Shown: positions 8,302-15,491 of the stretch, one piece after another | Numbering within the stretch: the stretch's first letter is position 1 | Layout of the letters: each line of letters starts with the position of its first letter | Assembly: GCF_009729415.1 (NCBI RefSeq) | Contig: NZ_MPKW01000025.1 | Coordinates: 1-64,000, forward strand | Reading direction: 5' to 3' | DNA from: Mycolicibacterium sp. CBMA 234 | GTDB taxonomy: Bacteria; Actinomycetota; Actinomycetes; Mycobacteriales; Mycobacteriaceae | Length of the DNA: 64,000 nucleotides | Translations under genes and position numbers: made by a program | The notes under the pieces: generated by a model | Seen by the model: the letters and a program-made list of their open reading frames with translations, nothing else | What the model was told of the DNA's origin: nothing | The model's database searches: none

Positions 8302-10181
8302 CCACGCCCCAGCACCTCTCTGACCGCTACGAACTCGGGGACATCCTCGGCTTCGGCGGTATGTCGGAGGTTCACCTTGGGCGCGACCTGCGCCTGCACC
8401 GCGACGTCGCGGTCAAGGTGCTGCGCGCCGACCTCGCCCGGGACCCGAGCTTCTACCTTCGGTTCCGCCGTGAGGCGCAGAATGCCGCCGCCCTGAACCA
8501 CCCGGCGATCGTGGCCGTGTACGACACCGGTGAGGCCGAGACCCCGAACGGCCCGCTGCCGTACATCGTCATGGAGTACGTCGACGGTGTGACGCTGCGC
8601 GACATCGTGCACACCGAAGGCCCGCTGCCTCAGCAGCGGGCCATCGAGATCATCGCCGACGCCTGCCAGGCCCTGAACTTCAGTCACCAGCACGGCATCG
8701 TGCACCGGGACATCAAGCCGGCGAACATCATGATCAGCAAGGCCAATGCCGTGAAGGTCATGGACTTCGGTATCGCCCGGGCCATCGCCGATAGCAGCAA
8801 TCGGATGACGCAGACGGCGGCCGTCATCGGCACCGCCCAGTACCTGTCACCCGAGCAGGCCAGCGGCCAGAACGTCGACGCCCGCTCGGACGTGTACTCG
8901 CTCGGTTGCGTGCTCTACGAACTCATCACCGGCGAACCGCCATTCGTCGGCGACTCCCCGGTCGCGGTGGCCTACCAGCACGTCCGCGAAGACCCGGTGC
9001 CGCCGTCGCAGCGCCACGCCGGGATCTCGCCGGAGCTGGACGCCGTCGTACTGAAGGCGCTGGCCAAGAACCCGGACAACCGGTACCAGAGCGCGGCGGA
9101 CATGCGGAACGACCTGATCCGTGTCCATGCCGGCGAAGCTCCAGATGCGCCCAAGGTCCTCACCGATGCCGAACGCACCGCGATGATGGGCACCGGCGGG
9201 TTCGGCGGTCCGCGCAGCATGATGCCGGAGCCCATCAGCGTCAACCCGCAGCCGTACCGCTCCGGAGACCGGGCCTCGACGCCCATCGGGCGCTGGCTCA
9301 TCGCGGCAGCCATCCTGGCCGTCCTGACGGTCGTCGTGACCGTTTCGATCAACTTCATCAACGGCAAGCCCCACGACCAGCAGATCCCGGACGTGCGGGG
9401 CCTGGCTCAGGCCGACGCCGTCGCCAACCTGCAGAACCGGGGCTTCAAGACCCGTACCCAGCAGAGGCCCGACTCCACCGTCGCGCCTGACCACGTCATC
9501 GGCACCGAACCGTCGGCGAACACGTCCGTCGCGGCCGGTGATGAGATCACCATCAACGTCTCGACCGGCCCCGAGCAGCGCGAGGTGCCGGACGTCTCGA
9601 AGATGTCGCCTGCCGATGCCATGGCGAAACTCCAGTCGTCGGGTTTCCGCAACATCCAGCAGACGGTGTCGCAGTCGCTGCCGGAGCAGAAGGACAAGGT
9701 CATCGCGACCAACCCGCCGGCCCATCAGACGTCGGCGATCACCAACGTGATCACGATCATCGTGGGCTCCGGACCGGGCATGATGCCGATTCCCGACACC
9801 AACGGCCAAAACGTCGAGGTCGCGACGAAGAACCTGAACACCGTCGGCTTCACGACGATCCTGACCGCGCCGACAGACAGCCCGAAGCCGGCCGGTGAAG
9901 TCATCGCCACCGATCCGCCGGCAGGTACGCCGACGGCCAAGGACGCCCCGATCACGCTGAAGGTGTCTCAGGGCAACCAGTTCGTCATGCCCAACCTGGC
10001 CGGCCAGTTCTGGACCGACGCCGAGCCGAACCTGCGGGCCCTCGGCTGGACGGGTGTGCTGATCAAGGGCGCGGACGTGCAGAACAGCGGTCAGCGCAGC
10101 AACGCGGTAGTCAGCCAGATGCCTGCTGCCGGCAGCGGGGTCAACTTCAGCGCGTCGATCACGCTGAGCTTCGCGTCCTAA
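8298..10181 (+). CDS. pknB: Serine/threonine protein kinase PknB with four PASTA domains
   Basis: PknB is the essential kinase that senses lipid II or muropeptides and regulates wall synthesis through CwlM, MurJ/FhaA and PbpA. The product is 627 residues. The intracellular kinase domain (about 1-280) has Lys40, HRDIKPAN (Asp138), DFGIAR and activation-loop threonines in MTQTAAV. A juxtamembrane segment follows, then a membrane helix at about 332-352. Four extracellular PASTA repeats run to the C-terminus, marked by IPDVRGL, VPDVSKM, IPDTNGQ and MPNLAGQ. It is the last gene of the operon and ends inside a bidirectional terminator. Confidence 0.97.
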   Translation: MTTPQHLSDRYELGDILGFGGMSEVHLGRDLRLHRDVAVKVLRADLARDPSFYLRFRREAQNAAALNHPAIVAVYDTGEAETPNGPLPYIVMEYVDGVTLRDIVHTEGPLPQQRAIEIIADACQALNFSHQHGIVHRDIKPANIMISKANAVKVMDFGIARAIADSSNRMTQTAAVIGTAQYLSPEQASGQNVDARSDVYSLGCVLYELITGEPPFVGDSPVAVAYQHVREDPVPPSQRHAGISPELDAVVLKALAKNPDNRYQSAADMRNDLIRVHAGEAPDAPKVLTDAERTAMMGTGGFGGPRSMMPEPISVNPQPYRSGDRASTPIGRWLIAAAILAVLTVVVTVSINFINGKPHDQQIPDVRGLAQADAVANLQNRGFKTRTQQRPDSTVAPDHVIGTEPSANTSVAAGDEITINVSTGPEQREVPDVSKMSPADAMAKLQSSGFRNIQQTVSQSLPEQKDKVIATNPPAHQTSAITNVITIIVGSGPGMMPIPDTNGQNVEVATKNLNTVGFTTILTAPTDSPKPAGEVIATDPPAGTPTAKDAPITLKVSQGNQFVMPNLAGQFWTDAEPNLRALGWTGVLIKGADVQNSGQRSNAVVSQMPAAGSGVNFSASITLSFAS

Positions 10182-10224
10182 TCACCGCCGAAACTGGGGG
10201 CACCTCCCGCAGTTTCGGTGATTA
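10179..10224. terminator. Bidirectional terminator shared by pknB and trpG
   Basis: TAATCACCGccGAAACTG pairs with CAGTTTCGGTGATTA across a GC-rich loop, with a 3-base bulge in the left arm. The left arm begins within the pknB stop codon and the right arm ends in the trpG stop codon, so one hairpin serves both convergent genes with no spacer beyond the loop. Confidence 0.8.
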
Positions 10225-10890
10225 GGCGGTCTTTATCGCTGCCGCGACGGTGTCAGCGACTTCCTGCTCAAGGCGCCGGACCAGGCCCTCATCCGGGGCC
10301 TCGCCGCAGTAGGCGAGCCAGTTGGCCAGCATGCGGTGACCGCCCTCGGTGAGGATGCTCTCCGGGTGGAACTGCACGCCGTGGATCGGCAGTTCGCGGT
10401 GCCGGACGGCCATGATGACGCCGCTGTCGGTGTGGCCGGTAGCCTCAAGTTCGGCGGGCAGGGTCTCCGGCAGGATGGTCAGCGAGTGGTAGCGCGTGGC
10501 CGTGAACGGGTCCGGAAGTCCTTGCAGCACACCGATATTCGCGTGGTGCACCTTGCTCGTCTTACCGTGCAGCAGTTCCGGTGCGCGGTCGACGGTGCCG
10601 CCGAATGCCACGCCGATGGCCTGGTGCCCGAGACACACGCCAAGGAGGGGAGTGCCGGCTTCGGCGCAGGCGCGCACCAACGGGATCGACGCACCCGCCC
10701 GTTCCGGCGTGCCGGGCCCGGGGCTCACCAGGATGCCGTCGAACTGCTTCGCCACGGCGGCGACGCCTTCGGGGGTGGCCACGCGCTCGTCGTCGCTACG
10801 CCAGACCTCTGCGTGCACCCCGAGCTGACCCAAGTACTGGACCAGGTTGAAGACGAAGCTGTCGTAGTTGTCGAGGACGAGAACCTGCAT
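10222..10890 (-). CDS. trpG: Glutamine amidotransferase, component II of anthranilate/aminodeoxychorismate synthase
   Basis: This class I glutamine amidotransferase supplies ammonia to a chorismate-using partner for tryptophan (anthranilate) or folate (p-aminobenzoate) synthesis. The product is 222 residues. The nucleophile elbow GVCLGHQAIG holds the catalytic Cys, and FHPESI holds the catalytic His and Glu. The N-terminus VLVLDNYDSFVFNLVQYL is typical. The partner subunit is not nearby. In mycobacteria the single protein at this locus is named TrpG but may serve both pathways. It converges on pknB through a shared terminator. Confidence 0.92.
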   Translation of the reverse strand: MQVLVLDNYDSFVFNLVQYLGQLGVHAEVWRSDDERVATPEGVAAVAKQFDGILVSPGPGTPERAGASIPLVRACAEAGTPLLGVCLGHQAIGVAFGGTVDRAPELLHGKTSKVHHANIGVLQGLPDPFTATRYHSLTILPETLPAELEATGHTDSGVIMAVRHRELPIHGVQFHPESILTEGGHRMLANWLAYCGEAPDEGLVRRLEQEVADTVAAAIKTA

Positions 10891-10927
10891 GTCGTCAGGC
10901 TACTGGGTCGGCTGGGCGCCCTGACAA

Positions 10928-11737
10928 TCAATAAGTGATGGGCCCCGCCGGTTTCGCGTACTGGAGCTTGACGGGAACCCGATGGCCGACGACGTCCACC
11001 GACGCCCGCGGCTCCTCGGTGTAGCCCAACCCGAACCTCACCACATACTGCTTGTACAGCGTCACCAGCGGCGCGGCGGCCAGCGCGGCTCGCATCCCGT
11101 CGACATTGCCGATGACGGTGATGACGTACGGCGGGCTGTACGTGCGACCGTTGAGCAGCAAGGTGTTACCGACACAGCGCGGGGCCGAGGTGGCCAGAAT
11201 TCGCTGGTCCTGCATCTGGACGGCCTCTGCGCCGCCGGTCCACAGCGCGTTGAGGACGGCCTGCACATCCTGCTGGTGCACCACCAGGTCGTCGGGTGTG
11301 GCATCGCGGGGGAACTGGCCTTGCGCGTTGCGCTGCGCGTCGTTGAGCGTGATCACCAGTCCGGGGCCACGCATGGGGTCCAAGCCCAGTTCAAGCCCTA
11401 GTTCGTTGACCCGCGTCGTAATGGCGCCCAGGGCCGCGTTGGCCTCCGGGCTGCCGCCGTGGTGGTTGTCCAGCTGATGCTGCAGGGCGTCACGTTCAGC
11501 GGTCCGGCTGGCCACGGTCCGCTGCGCTTCACGAACCATGTCGACGAGTCGGGGGGCATCGCTGCGGCGGATCTCGGTGCCACCGGAGACGCCGTGGGTG
11601 GTACCCAGGAGGAGGCCGGCGAGCACACAGACCACCGGCACGCCGAATCGCCAGGCCGAGTGCCGGGTCTGCTGGGCAGACTCCGACGTCAGCGCGCTGC
11701 GAGCGGCACCGTGTTCTGCGTTAGGCTCTGAGTGCAT
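10928..11737 (-). CDS. DUF881-family membrane-anchored protein
   Basis: The product is 269 residues: a membrane helix at about 33-50 (VPVVCVLAGLLLGTTHGV), a coiled-coil-prone stretch (about 70-105), then a DUF881 domain that faces outside. DUF881 proteins are common near division genes in actinobacteria, but their biochemical role is not established. The ATG at 11737 is chosen because GGAG precedes it by a good distance; an upstream GTG at 11755 in the same frame lacks this. It is divergent from crgA, sharing an 80-base promoter region. It corresponds to the gene between trpG and crgA in other mycobacteria. Confidence 0.88.
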   Translation of the reverse strand: MHSEPNAEHGAARSALTSESAQQTRHSAWRFGVPVVCVLAGLLLGTTHGVSGGTEIRRSDAPRLVDMVREAQRTVASRTAERDALQHQLDNHHGGSPEANAALGAITTRVNELGLELGLDPMRGPGLVITLNDAQRNAQGQFPRDATPDDLVVHQQDVQAVLNALWTGGAEAVQMQDQRILATSAPRCVGNTLLLNGRTYSPPYVITVIGNVDGMRAALAAAPLVTLYKQYVVRFGLGYTEEPRASVDVVGHRVPVKLQYAKPAGPITY

Positions 11738-11816
11738 ACCGCTCCATCGTCGCACCGAATTGCCGGTTTTTCTCTACCGGCGCGGGAGTGCGGCACCGAC
11801 AGCCGCGAAGGTACCA

Positions 11817-12101
11817 ATGCCCAAGTCCAAGGTTCGCAAGAAGAACGACTTCACCATCAATCCGGTGAGCCGGACGCCGGTGAAGGTCAAGGCCGGACCG
11901 TCGAGTTCGTGGTTCGTGGTGTTCTTCTGTGCGCTCATGTTGATCGGCCTGCTGTGGCTGGCGGTGTTCCAGCTCGCGGCGCTCAACCCGTCCGGTACTC
12001 CACACCTCCTGCAGTGGATGGCTGATCTCGCCCAGTGGAACTACGCCATCGCGTTCGCCTTCATGATCACCGGCCTGCTGCTGACCATGCGGTGGCGCTG
12101 A
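11817..12101 (+). CDS. crgA: Cell division protein CrgA
   Basis: CrgA is a small integral membrane protein of the actinobacterial divisome. It binds FtsZ, FtsQ, FtsI and CwsA and helps place peptidoglycan synthesis at the septum. The product is 94 residues. A basic N-terminus starts MPKSKVRKKNDF, with two membrane helices at about 32-54 and 73-91. The short, conserved ATG start at 11817 is chosen although the frame is open further upstream. Its partner CwsA is encoded about 1.3 kb downstream on the same strand. Confidence 0.95.
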   Translation: MPKSKVRKKNDFTINPVSRTPVKVKAGPSSSWFVVFFCALMLIGLLWLAVFQLAALNPSGTPHLLQWMADLAQWNYAIAFAFMITGLLLTMRWR

Positions 12102-12214
12102 CCTGGGTCAACAGCCCCGGTTCGTTACATTCTGGACCCGCCGCGTAACCCAACTGGCAACCTCACGGACACACAGTTACATCAATGTGATTCATCCCCA
12201 TTGGGGATAGTGCC

Positions 12215-12223
12215 TGTGGATAA
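12215..12223 (-). promoter_or_regulatory. Perfect DnaA box outside oriC
   Basis: TGTGGATAA is the reverse complement of the DnaA box TTATCCACA. It lies in the 148-base gap between crgA and the PH-domain gene. The 12-mer CCTGTGGATAAC around it also occurs at 48996-49007. It could be a chance match, but the gap is non-coding. Confidence 0.45.
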
Positions 12224-12249
12224 CTTGCCCCCAGGGGTGTGAATATCTC

Positions 12250-12663
12250 GTGCAACAAACTCAATGGAGCCCGCCGGCCGTAGGAATCGCGGCCTGCGGC
12301 GTCTTCGGTCTGCTGCTCAGTGCAGTGGCCCTGACCTCGGTAACTGATCCCCCGGGACGCCTTCTCGGCGGCATCGCGGCCGTCGGCCTGGTGGTCTTTG
12401 CGGCCCTGTCGTGGCGGGCGCGACCGAAACTGGCCATCACGCCGGCCGGGCTTGTGGTGCGCGGGTGGTTCAGCACTCAGACTTATACACAGGCCGACCT
12501 CAAGAGTGTGCGCATCACCGAGTTCCGTCGGCTCACCCGCAAGGTCCGGCTGCTGGAGCTCGACACCACCGACGACCGGCTCCTGGTCTTCACCCGATGG
12601 GACGTCGGCACCGACCCCATCAACGTCCTCGACGCGCTGACCGAGGCCGGCTACATCCCCTGA
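12250..12663 (+). CDS. Membrane protein with bacterial PH-like domain
   Basis: The product is 137 residues with two membrane helices near the N-terminus (about 11-30 and 38-56). A beta-rich segment follows (about 60-125) that looks like a bacterial PH (bPH) domain: PKLAITPAGLVVRGWF, then a Trp in FTRWDVG. Function is unknown. It corresponds to the conserved gene between crgA and ppiA in other mycobacteria. The GTG start is the first in the frame. It converges on ppiA through a shared hairpin. Confidence 0.8.
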   Translation: MQQTQWSPPAVGIAACGVFGLLLSAVALTSVTDPPGRLLGGIAAVGLVVFAALSWRARPKLAITPAGLVVRGWFSTQTYTQADLKSVRITEFRRLTRKVRLLELDTTDDRLLVFTRWDVGTDPINVLDALTEAGYIP

Positions 12664-12693
12664 CACTCCGCGGGTAACCACCCACAACGCAAA

Positions 12694-12728
12694 CGGCGCG
12701 ACAGCCCCGGTAGGGGACTGCCGCGCCG
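12694..12728. terminator. Bidirectional hairpin between the PH-domain gene and ppiA
   Basis: CGGCGCGACAG (12694-12704) pairs with CTGCCGCGCCG (12718-12728) with a single mismatch and a 13-base loop. It lies 31 bases after one stop and 16 bases from the other, between convergent genes. Confidence 0.65.
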
Positions 12729-12743
12729 CGCGTCAGGCTGGGT

Positions 12744-13271
12744 TTAGGAAACGGTGATCGAGTCGACGACGACCGGCTCGGTCGGGCGGTCGCCGCGGTC
12801 TACGGACGTGGTCGCGATGGCGTCCACAACCTTCTGCGACTCCTCATCGACGACCTCACCGAAGATGGTGTGGCGGCGGTTCAGGTGCGGGGTCTTGCCG
12901 ACGGTGATGAAGAACTGCGAGCCGTTGGTGCCCGGCCCGGCGTTGGCCATGGCCAGCAGGTACGGCTTGTCGAACTGCAGCTCCGGGTGGAACTCGTCGG
13001 CGAACTGGTAGCCCGGGCCGCCGCGACCGGTGCCGGTCGGGTCGCCGCCCTGGATCATGAAGCCGTCGATGACGCGGTGGAAGACGACGCCGTCGTAGAA
13101 CGGGCCGGAGGTGCCGCCCGAGGCGTTCTCGGTGGAGTAATCCTTGGTGCCCTGCGCCAGTCCAACGAAGTTGGCGACGGTCTTGGGCGCGTGGTTACCG
13201 AACAAAGCAATCTTGATGTCGCCGCGGTTGGTGTGCAGCGTCGCGGTCGCAGTCTGAATGGGGCTCGTCAC
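12744..13271 (-). CDS. ppiA: Peptidyl-prolyl cis-trans isomerase A (cyclophilin)
   Basis: This cyclophilin catalyses cis-trans isomerisation of Xaa-Pro bonds during protein folding. The product is 175 residues with no obvious signal peptide, so it is probably cytoplasmic. Cyclophilin core motifs are visible: FHRVIDGFMIQGGDPTGTG contains the catalytic Arg, followed by MANAGPGTNGSQFFIT and HLNRRHTIFGEVV. Length is normal. It is divergent from cwsA. Confidence 0.96.
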   Translation of the reverse strand: MTSPIQTATATLHTNRGDIKIALFGNHAPKTVANFVGLAQGTKDYSTENASGGTSGPFYDGVVFHRVIDGFMIQGGDPTGTGRGGPGYQFADEFHPELQFDKPYLLAMANAGPGTNGSQFFITVGKTPHLNRRHTIFGEVVDEESQKVVDAIATTSVDRGDRPTEPVVVDSITVS

Positions 13272-13393
13272 GGAAAGTCAGTCTGCCACTCACATTTAAG
13301 ACCCCGAAGTCGCCCCCCAACGAATAACGTGGAAGGCCACGACCCCCGCCTGGGGAGGTCTGAAGAAATCGTGTCCGGCAGAGAGGTTGGTTG

Positions 13394-13762
13394 ATGAGCA
13401 CTGTCACCGAAAACGTCCCCGAGGCCAGCTGCCCCAGTTCCGGTGCCCGACTGGGCCAGGGGCTGAAGTACTCGATCGTCGGGCCGCTGCTGATCCTGCG
13501 TGGCGTGCTCGGTATCGGCGTCGGATCGACGGTGGGGACCGCCCGGTGGGTGGGGCGGAGGTGCCACCGCAGCGAGGATGCCGCAGGCGATCTGGCAGTG
13601 GTGGTGCAGGCAGGCTCCAAGCGTCGCCGGCCCTTGCTGATCGCCGGTGCGACCGTCGCAGTGCTGGCGCTCGGTGGCATCACGTTCTCGATCGTGCGGC
13701 GCTCGATGCAGCCTGAGCCCTCTCCGCTGCCCCCGAGCGTGGATGTGACGCCTCAGCCCTAG
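13394..13762 (+). CDS. cwsA: Cell wall synthesis protein CwsA
   Basis: CwsA is a mycobacterial membrane protein that interacts with CrgA and Wag31 and helps maintain wall synthesis and shape. The product is 122 residues. The N-terminal part (GQGLKYSIVGPLLILRG) and the C-terminal membrane helix followed by FSIVRRS and PEPSPLPPSVDV match the family. The central part is shorter than in M. tuberculosis. The ATG at 13394 is preferred over the TTG three bases upstream, with GAGAGG as ribosome-binding site. It ends at a convergent hairpin. Confidence 0.87.
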   Translation: MSTVTENVPEASCPSSGARLGQGLKYSIVGPLLILRGVLGIGVGSTVGTARWVGRRCHRSEDAAGDLAVVVQAGSKRRRPLLIAGATVAVLALGGITFSIVRRSMQPEPSPLPPSVDVTPQP

Positions 13763-13775
13763 GTTTTCGTCGAGT

Positions 13776-13822
13776 GTGAGCTTGTGTGTCAGCTCCGGGC
13801 CGGATCTGGCACACAAGCTCAC
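13776..13822. terminator. Convergent terminator after cwsA
   Basis: A perfect 13-bp inverted repeat, GTGAGCTTGTGTG (13776-13788) and CACACAAGCTCAC (13810-13822), has a 21-base loop. It lies between the cwsA stop and the end of the convergent gene at 13828. Confidence 0.75.
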
Positions 13823-13827
13823 GTTCG

Positions 13828-14199
13828 TCACCTGCGCTTGGTGCAAGCTGCGATCAGAGCTTGGGGGTCCGTAACACTGACCCCGAGTTCCCGCAGCGTC
13901 ACTGGCACCCCGACAACCTTGGCCTTGACCGGCGGAGCGACAGTCAGCGCCACCACGCCGTCTGACGAACCGTTGACCAACCACCGTCCGCGGAATCCGT
14001 GCACGCCCCAGGATGTGATTCGGCGCTCCCAGCGGCTGGCTTCGACGATGGAGCTCAACGGGATCTCGGCGGAGAAACCCCAACCCATGCTCAAGTGCAG
14101 TGCGCCGTCGCGGACTTCCACGTCACTGTGCCGCGGTCCGAGACCGAACGGCACCGACAGCGGCAGCATCCATTTCGCGTAGCGCAACTCTGTCGTCAT
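13828..14199 (-). CDS. Conserved mycobacterial hypothetical protein
   Basis: The product is 123 residues, starting MTTELRYAKWMLPLSVPFG. It looks like an all-beta cytoplasmic protein, with alternating hydrophobic strands and a central WGVHGFRGRWLVNG segment that resembles a small PH-like fold. I do not recognise a specific family or function. The frame stays open upstream, but that part is only the translated remnant of a tRNA-Ala gene, so the ATG at 14199 is the real start. It marks the chromosomal side of the island insertion. Confidence 0.72.
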   Translation of the reverse strand: MTTELRYAKWMLPLSVPFGLGPRHSDVEVRDGALHLSMGWGFSAEIPLSSIVEASRWERRITSWGVHGFRGRWLVNGSSDGVVALTVAPPVKAKVVGVPVTLRELGVSVTDPQALIAACTKRR

Positions 14200-14259
14200 G
14201 GCAGCAGCGTAGAACCGCGACGTTGGAGCCGCCTTGGAACACCGACGTAGGCCGAATGG

Positions 14260-14351
14260 AAAAGCGGCCCCGAAGTTATCGGAACCGCTTCTGAACTGCT
14301 GTGGATTTGTGGAGCCTAGGCGATCCGAACTCCTGAAGTCTGCCTTGCAAA
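14260..14351 (-). repeat. Displaced 3' part of tRNA-Ala plus its terminator (left end of island)
   Basis: These 92 bases match 18876-18968, which is the 3' half of the intact tRNA-Ala gene together with its terminator hairpin. The match stops in the anticodon loop (CCTTGCAAA) and the sequence then diverges. There are about eight differences, including in the T-arm (GATCCGAAC versus GATTCGAAC), so this copy is decaying. This is the pattern left when an element integrates into a tRNA gene and restores it with its own 3' end. Confidence 0.88.
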
Positions 14352-14467
14352 CGCGAATCACGTTGCACACTAGAGGTTTACACGGTCGATAGCCCGCCAA
14401 AGCATGGCTCTGATTGGCGGCTTTGTCAGTAACTGCCGGCACGGGCGGATGGCGATTCGAGTAGGAG

Positions 14468-14797
14468 TCAGAGCTCATCAGGTCGCCACGCAGCCTCGCG
14501 TAGTTCAGCTAGAAGGTTGCGTACGACCCCCCAAACTTCTGACTCACGTGCTCGGTGCCGATGCTTCTGCAGATCGGTCTTGTCCTCAACGGGTATCAGC
14601 AGGCCGCCACTGCGAAGTTGCGCGAAGATTTCGCCCACCTGCTTGTCGGCAGCGTCTCGTAGCGTCTTAGAGATCATGCGGGGGTACACATCTTGAGCGC
14701 CATCGGCAATCGCGTCACCGATCGCTGCGATTACCTCCAGCTTGTGTCGGTTTCCAAAGAGTCCTTTGGACACGTTGCGCAAAGCCTCGTCGTCCAC
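14468..14797 (-). CDS. Small winged-helix-like DNA-binding protein
   Basis: The product is 109 residues. The segment at about 15-70 (NRHKLEVIAAIG, then VYPRMISKTLRDAADKQVGEIFAQLRSGGLL, then IPVEDK) has the helix-helix-recognition helix-wing pattern of ArsR-like winged-helix proteins. A helical tail follows. The GTG start has CGGAG a few bases upstream. It is divergent from the HIT gene, so it is probably the local repressor acting on the palindromic TACGTA-type sequences in between. This is predicted from pattern only. Confidence 0.65.
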   Translation of the reverse strand: MDDEALRNVSKGLFGNRHKLEVIAAIGDAIADGAQDVYPRMISKTLRDAADKQVGEIFAQLRSGGLLIPVEDKTDLQKHRHRARESEVWGVVRNLLAELREAAWRPDEL

Positions 14798-14987
14798 CGC
14801 ATCTCCGCTACTATGTACGTGTTACGTAATAAGTTATAGGTGATCAGTATGACGTACTCAGACGGGAACACGCCACCGACGATCAACTGTTACTTTTCAA
14901 AGTGTGTGTTGACCACACGGATGTATCGTACGTATGTTCGATATTGGATGTTGGTTTGCGCTAGAGACAGATGGGTTTGATGGGACG
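14798..14987. promoter_or_regulatory. Divergent promoter/operator of the island's wHTH and HIT genes
   Basis: For the HIT gene, a -35 TTGACC (14909-14914) and a -10 TATGTT (14933-14938) are spaced by 18 bases. The palindromic ATCGTACGTATG sits between the -35 box and the -10 box. A related sequence, TATGTACGTGTTACGTAATA (14812-14831), lies just before the winged-helix gene. Repeated TACGTR elements in both positions suggest a shared operator. Confidence 0.5.
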
Positions 14988-15491
14988 ATGACGGAGGCAA
15001 GGCCTGGGTGTGAAGTAGACACCGGGAGTGCGCTGAACCGAATCGGTTCGCCGGCTTCTGGCTGCTCAACCTGCGGTTTTACATTGTGGATTCCGGTGGG
15101 CACACTTCGTGTCTCGCAAGTCGGGCTCTACAGCGATGCTCGTTTCCCTGGGCGTTTGATTGTGAGCCTCAACGACCATGTCGAACATTACGACCAGACT
15201 GATCCAGAGCTGTTGCTGTCCTTTATGTCTGACCTCCAAGACGCATCCCTCGTATTGAGGAAGATGGCAGACGTGGAGCGAGTCAACATCGCGATGTTGG
15301 GCAACAAGGAACCTCACCTACATGCCCATGTGATTCCTCGGCGCATCGCCGATGGCAACCATGGAGTTTCTCCTTGGGAGGACGCCGAACCCTATTCAAA
15401 GCTGACTGACTCCGACGAGACGATTTTCATTGACCTCCTCAAGCAAGGATTTGAGAGTGTCCGGCTGCGCACGTCGGAAGATCTCGACTAA
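14988..15491 (+). CDS. HIT-family nucleotide hydrolase/transferase
   Basis: HIT proteins split nucleotide phosphoanhydride or phosphoramidate bonds (for example Ap4A, AMP-amines or adenylated intermediates). The product is 167 residues. The histidine triad HLHAHVI at about 110-116 follows LGNKEP, and DARFPGRLIVSLNDH matches the family's N-terminal sheet. Cys26 and Cys29 form a possible CxxC metal knuckle. The ATG at 14988 is chosen because an upstream ATG (14934) falls inside the predicted -10 box. Its stop overlaps the stop of the convergent nucleotidyltransferase gene by 4 bases (CTAA). The substrate is unknown. Confidence 0.85.
   Translation: MTEARPGCEVDTGSALNRIGSPASGCSTCGFTLWIPVGTLRVSQVGLYSDARFPGRLIVSLNDHVEHYDQTDPELLLSFMSDLQDASLVLRKMADVERVNIAMLGNKEPHLHAHVIPRRIADGNHGVSPWEDAEPYSKLTDSDETIFIDLLKQGFESVRLRTSEDLD

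Noticed and set aside
14260..14351. A second tRNA-Ala gene
   Set aside because: Only the 3' half is present and it carries substitutions in the T-arm; the 5' half is missing.
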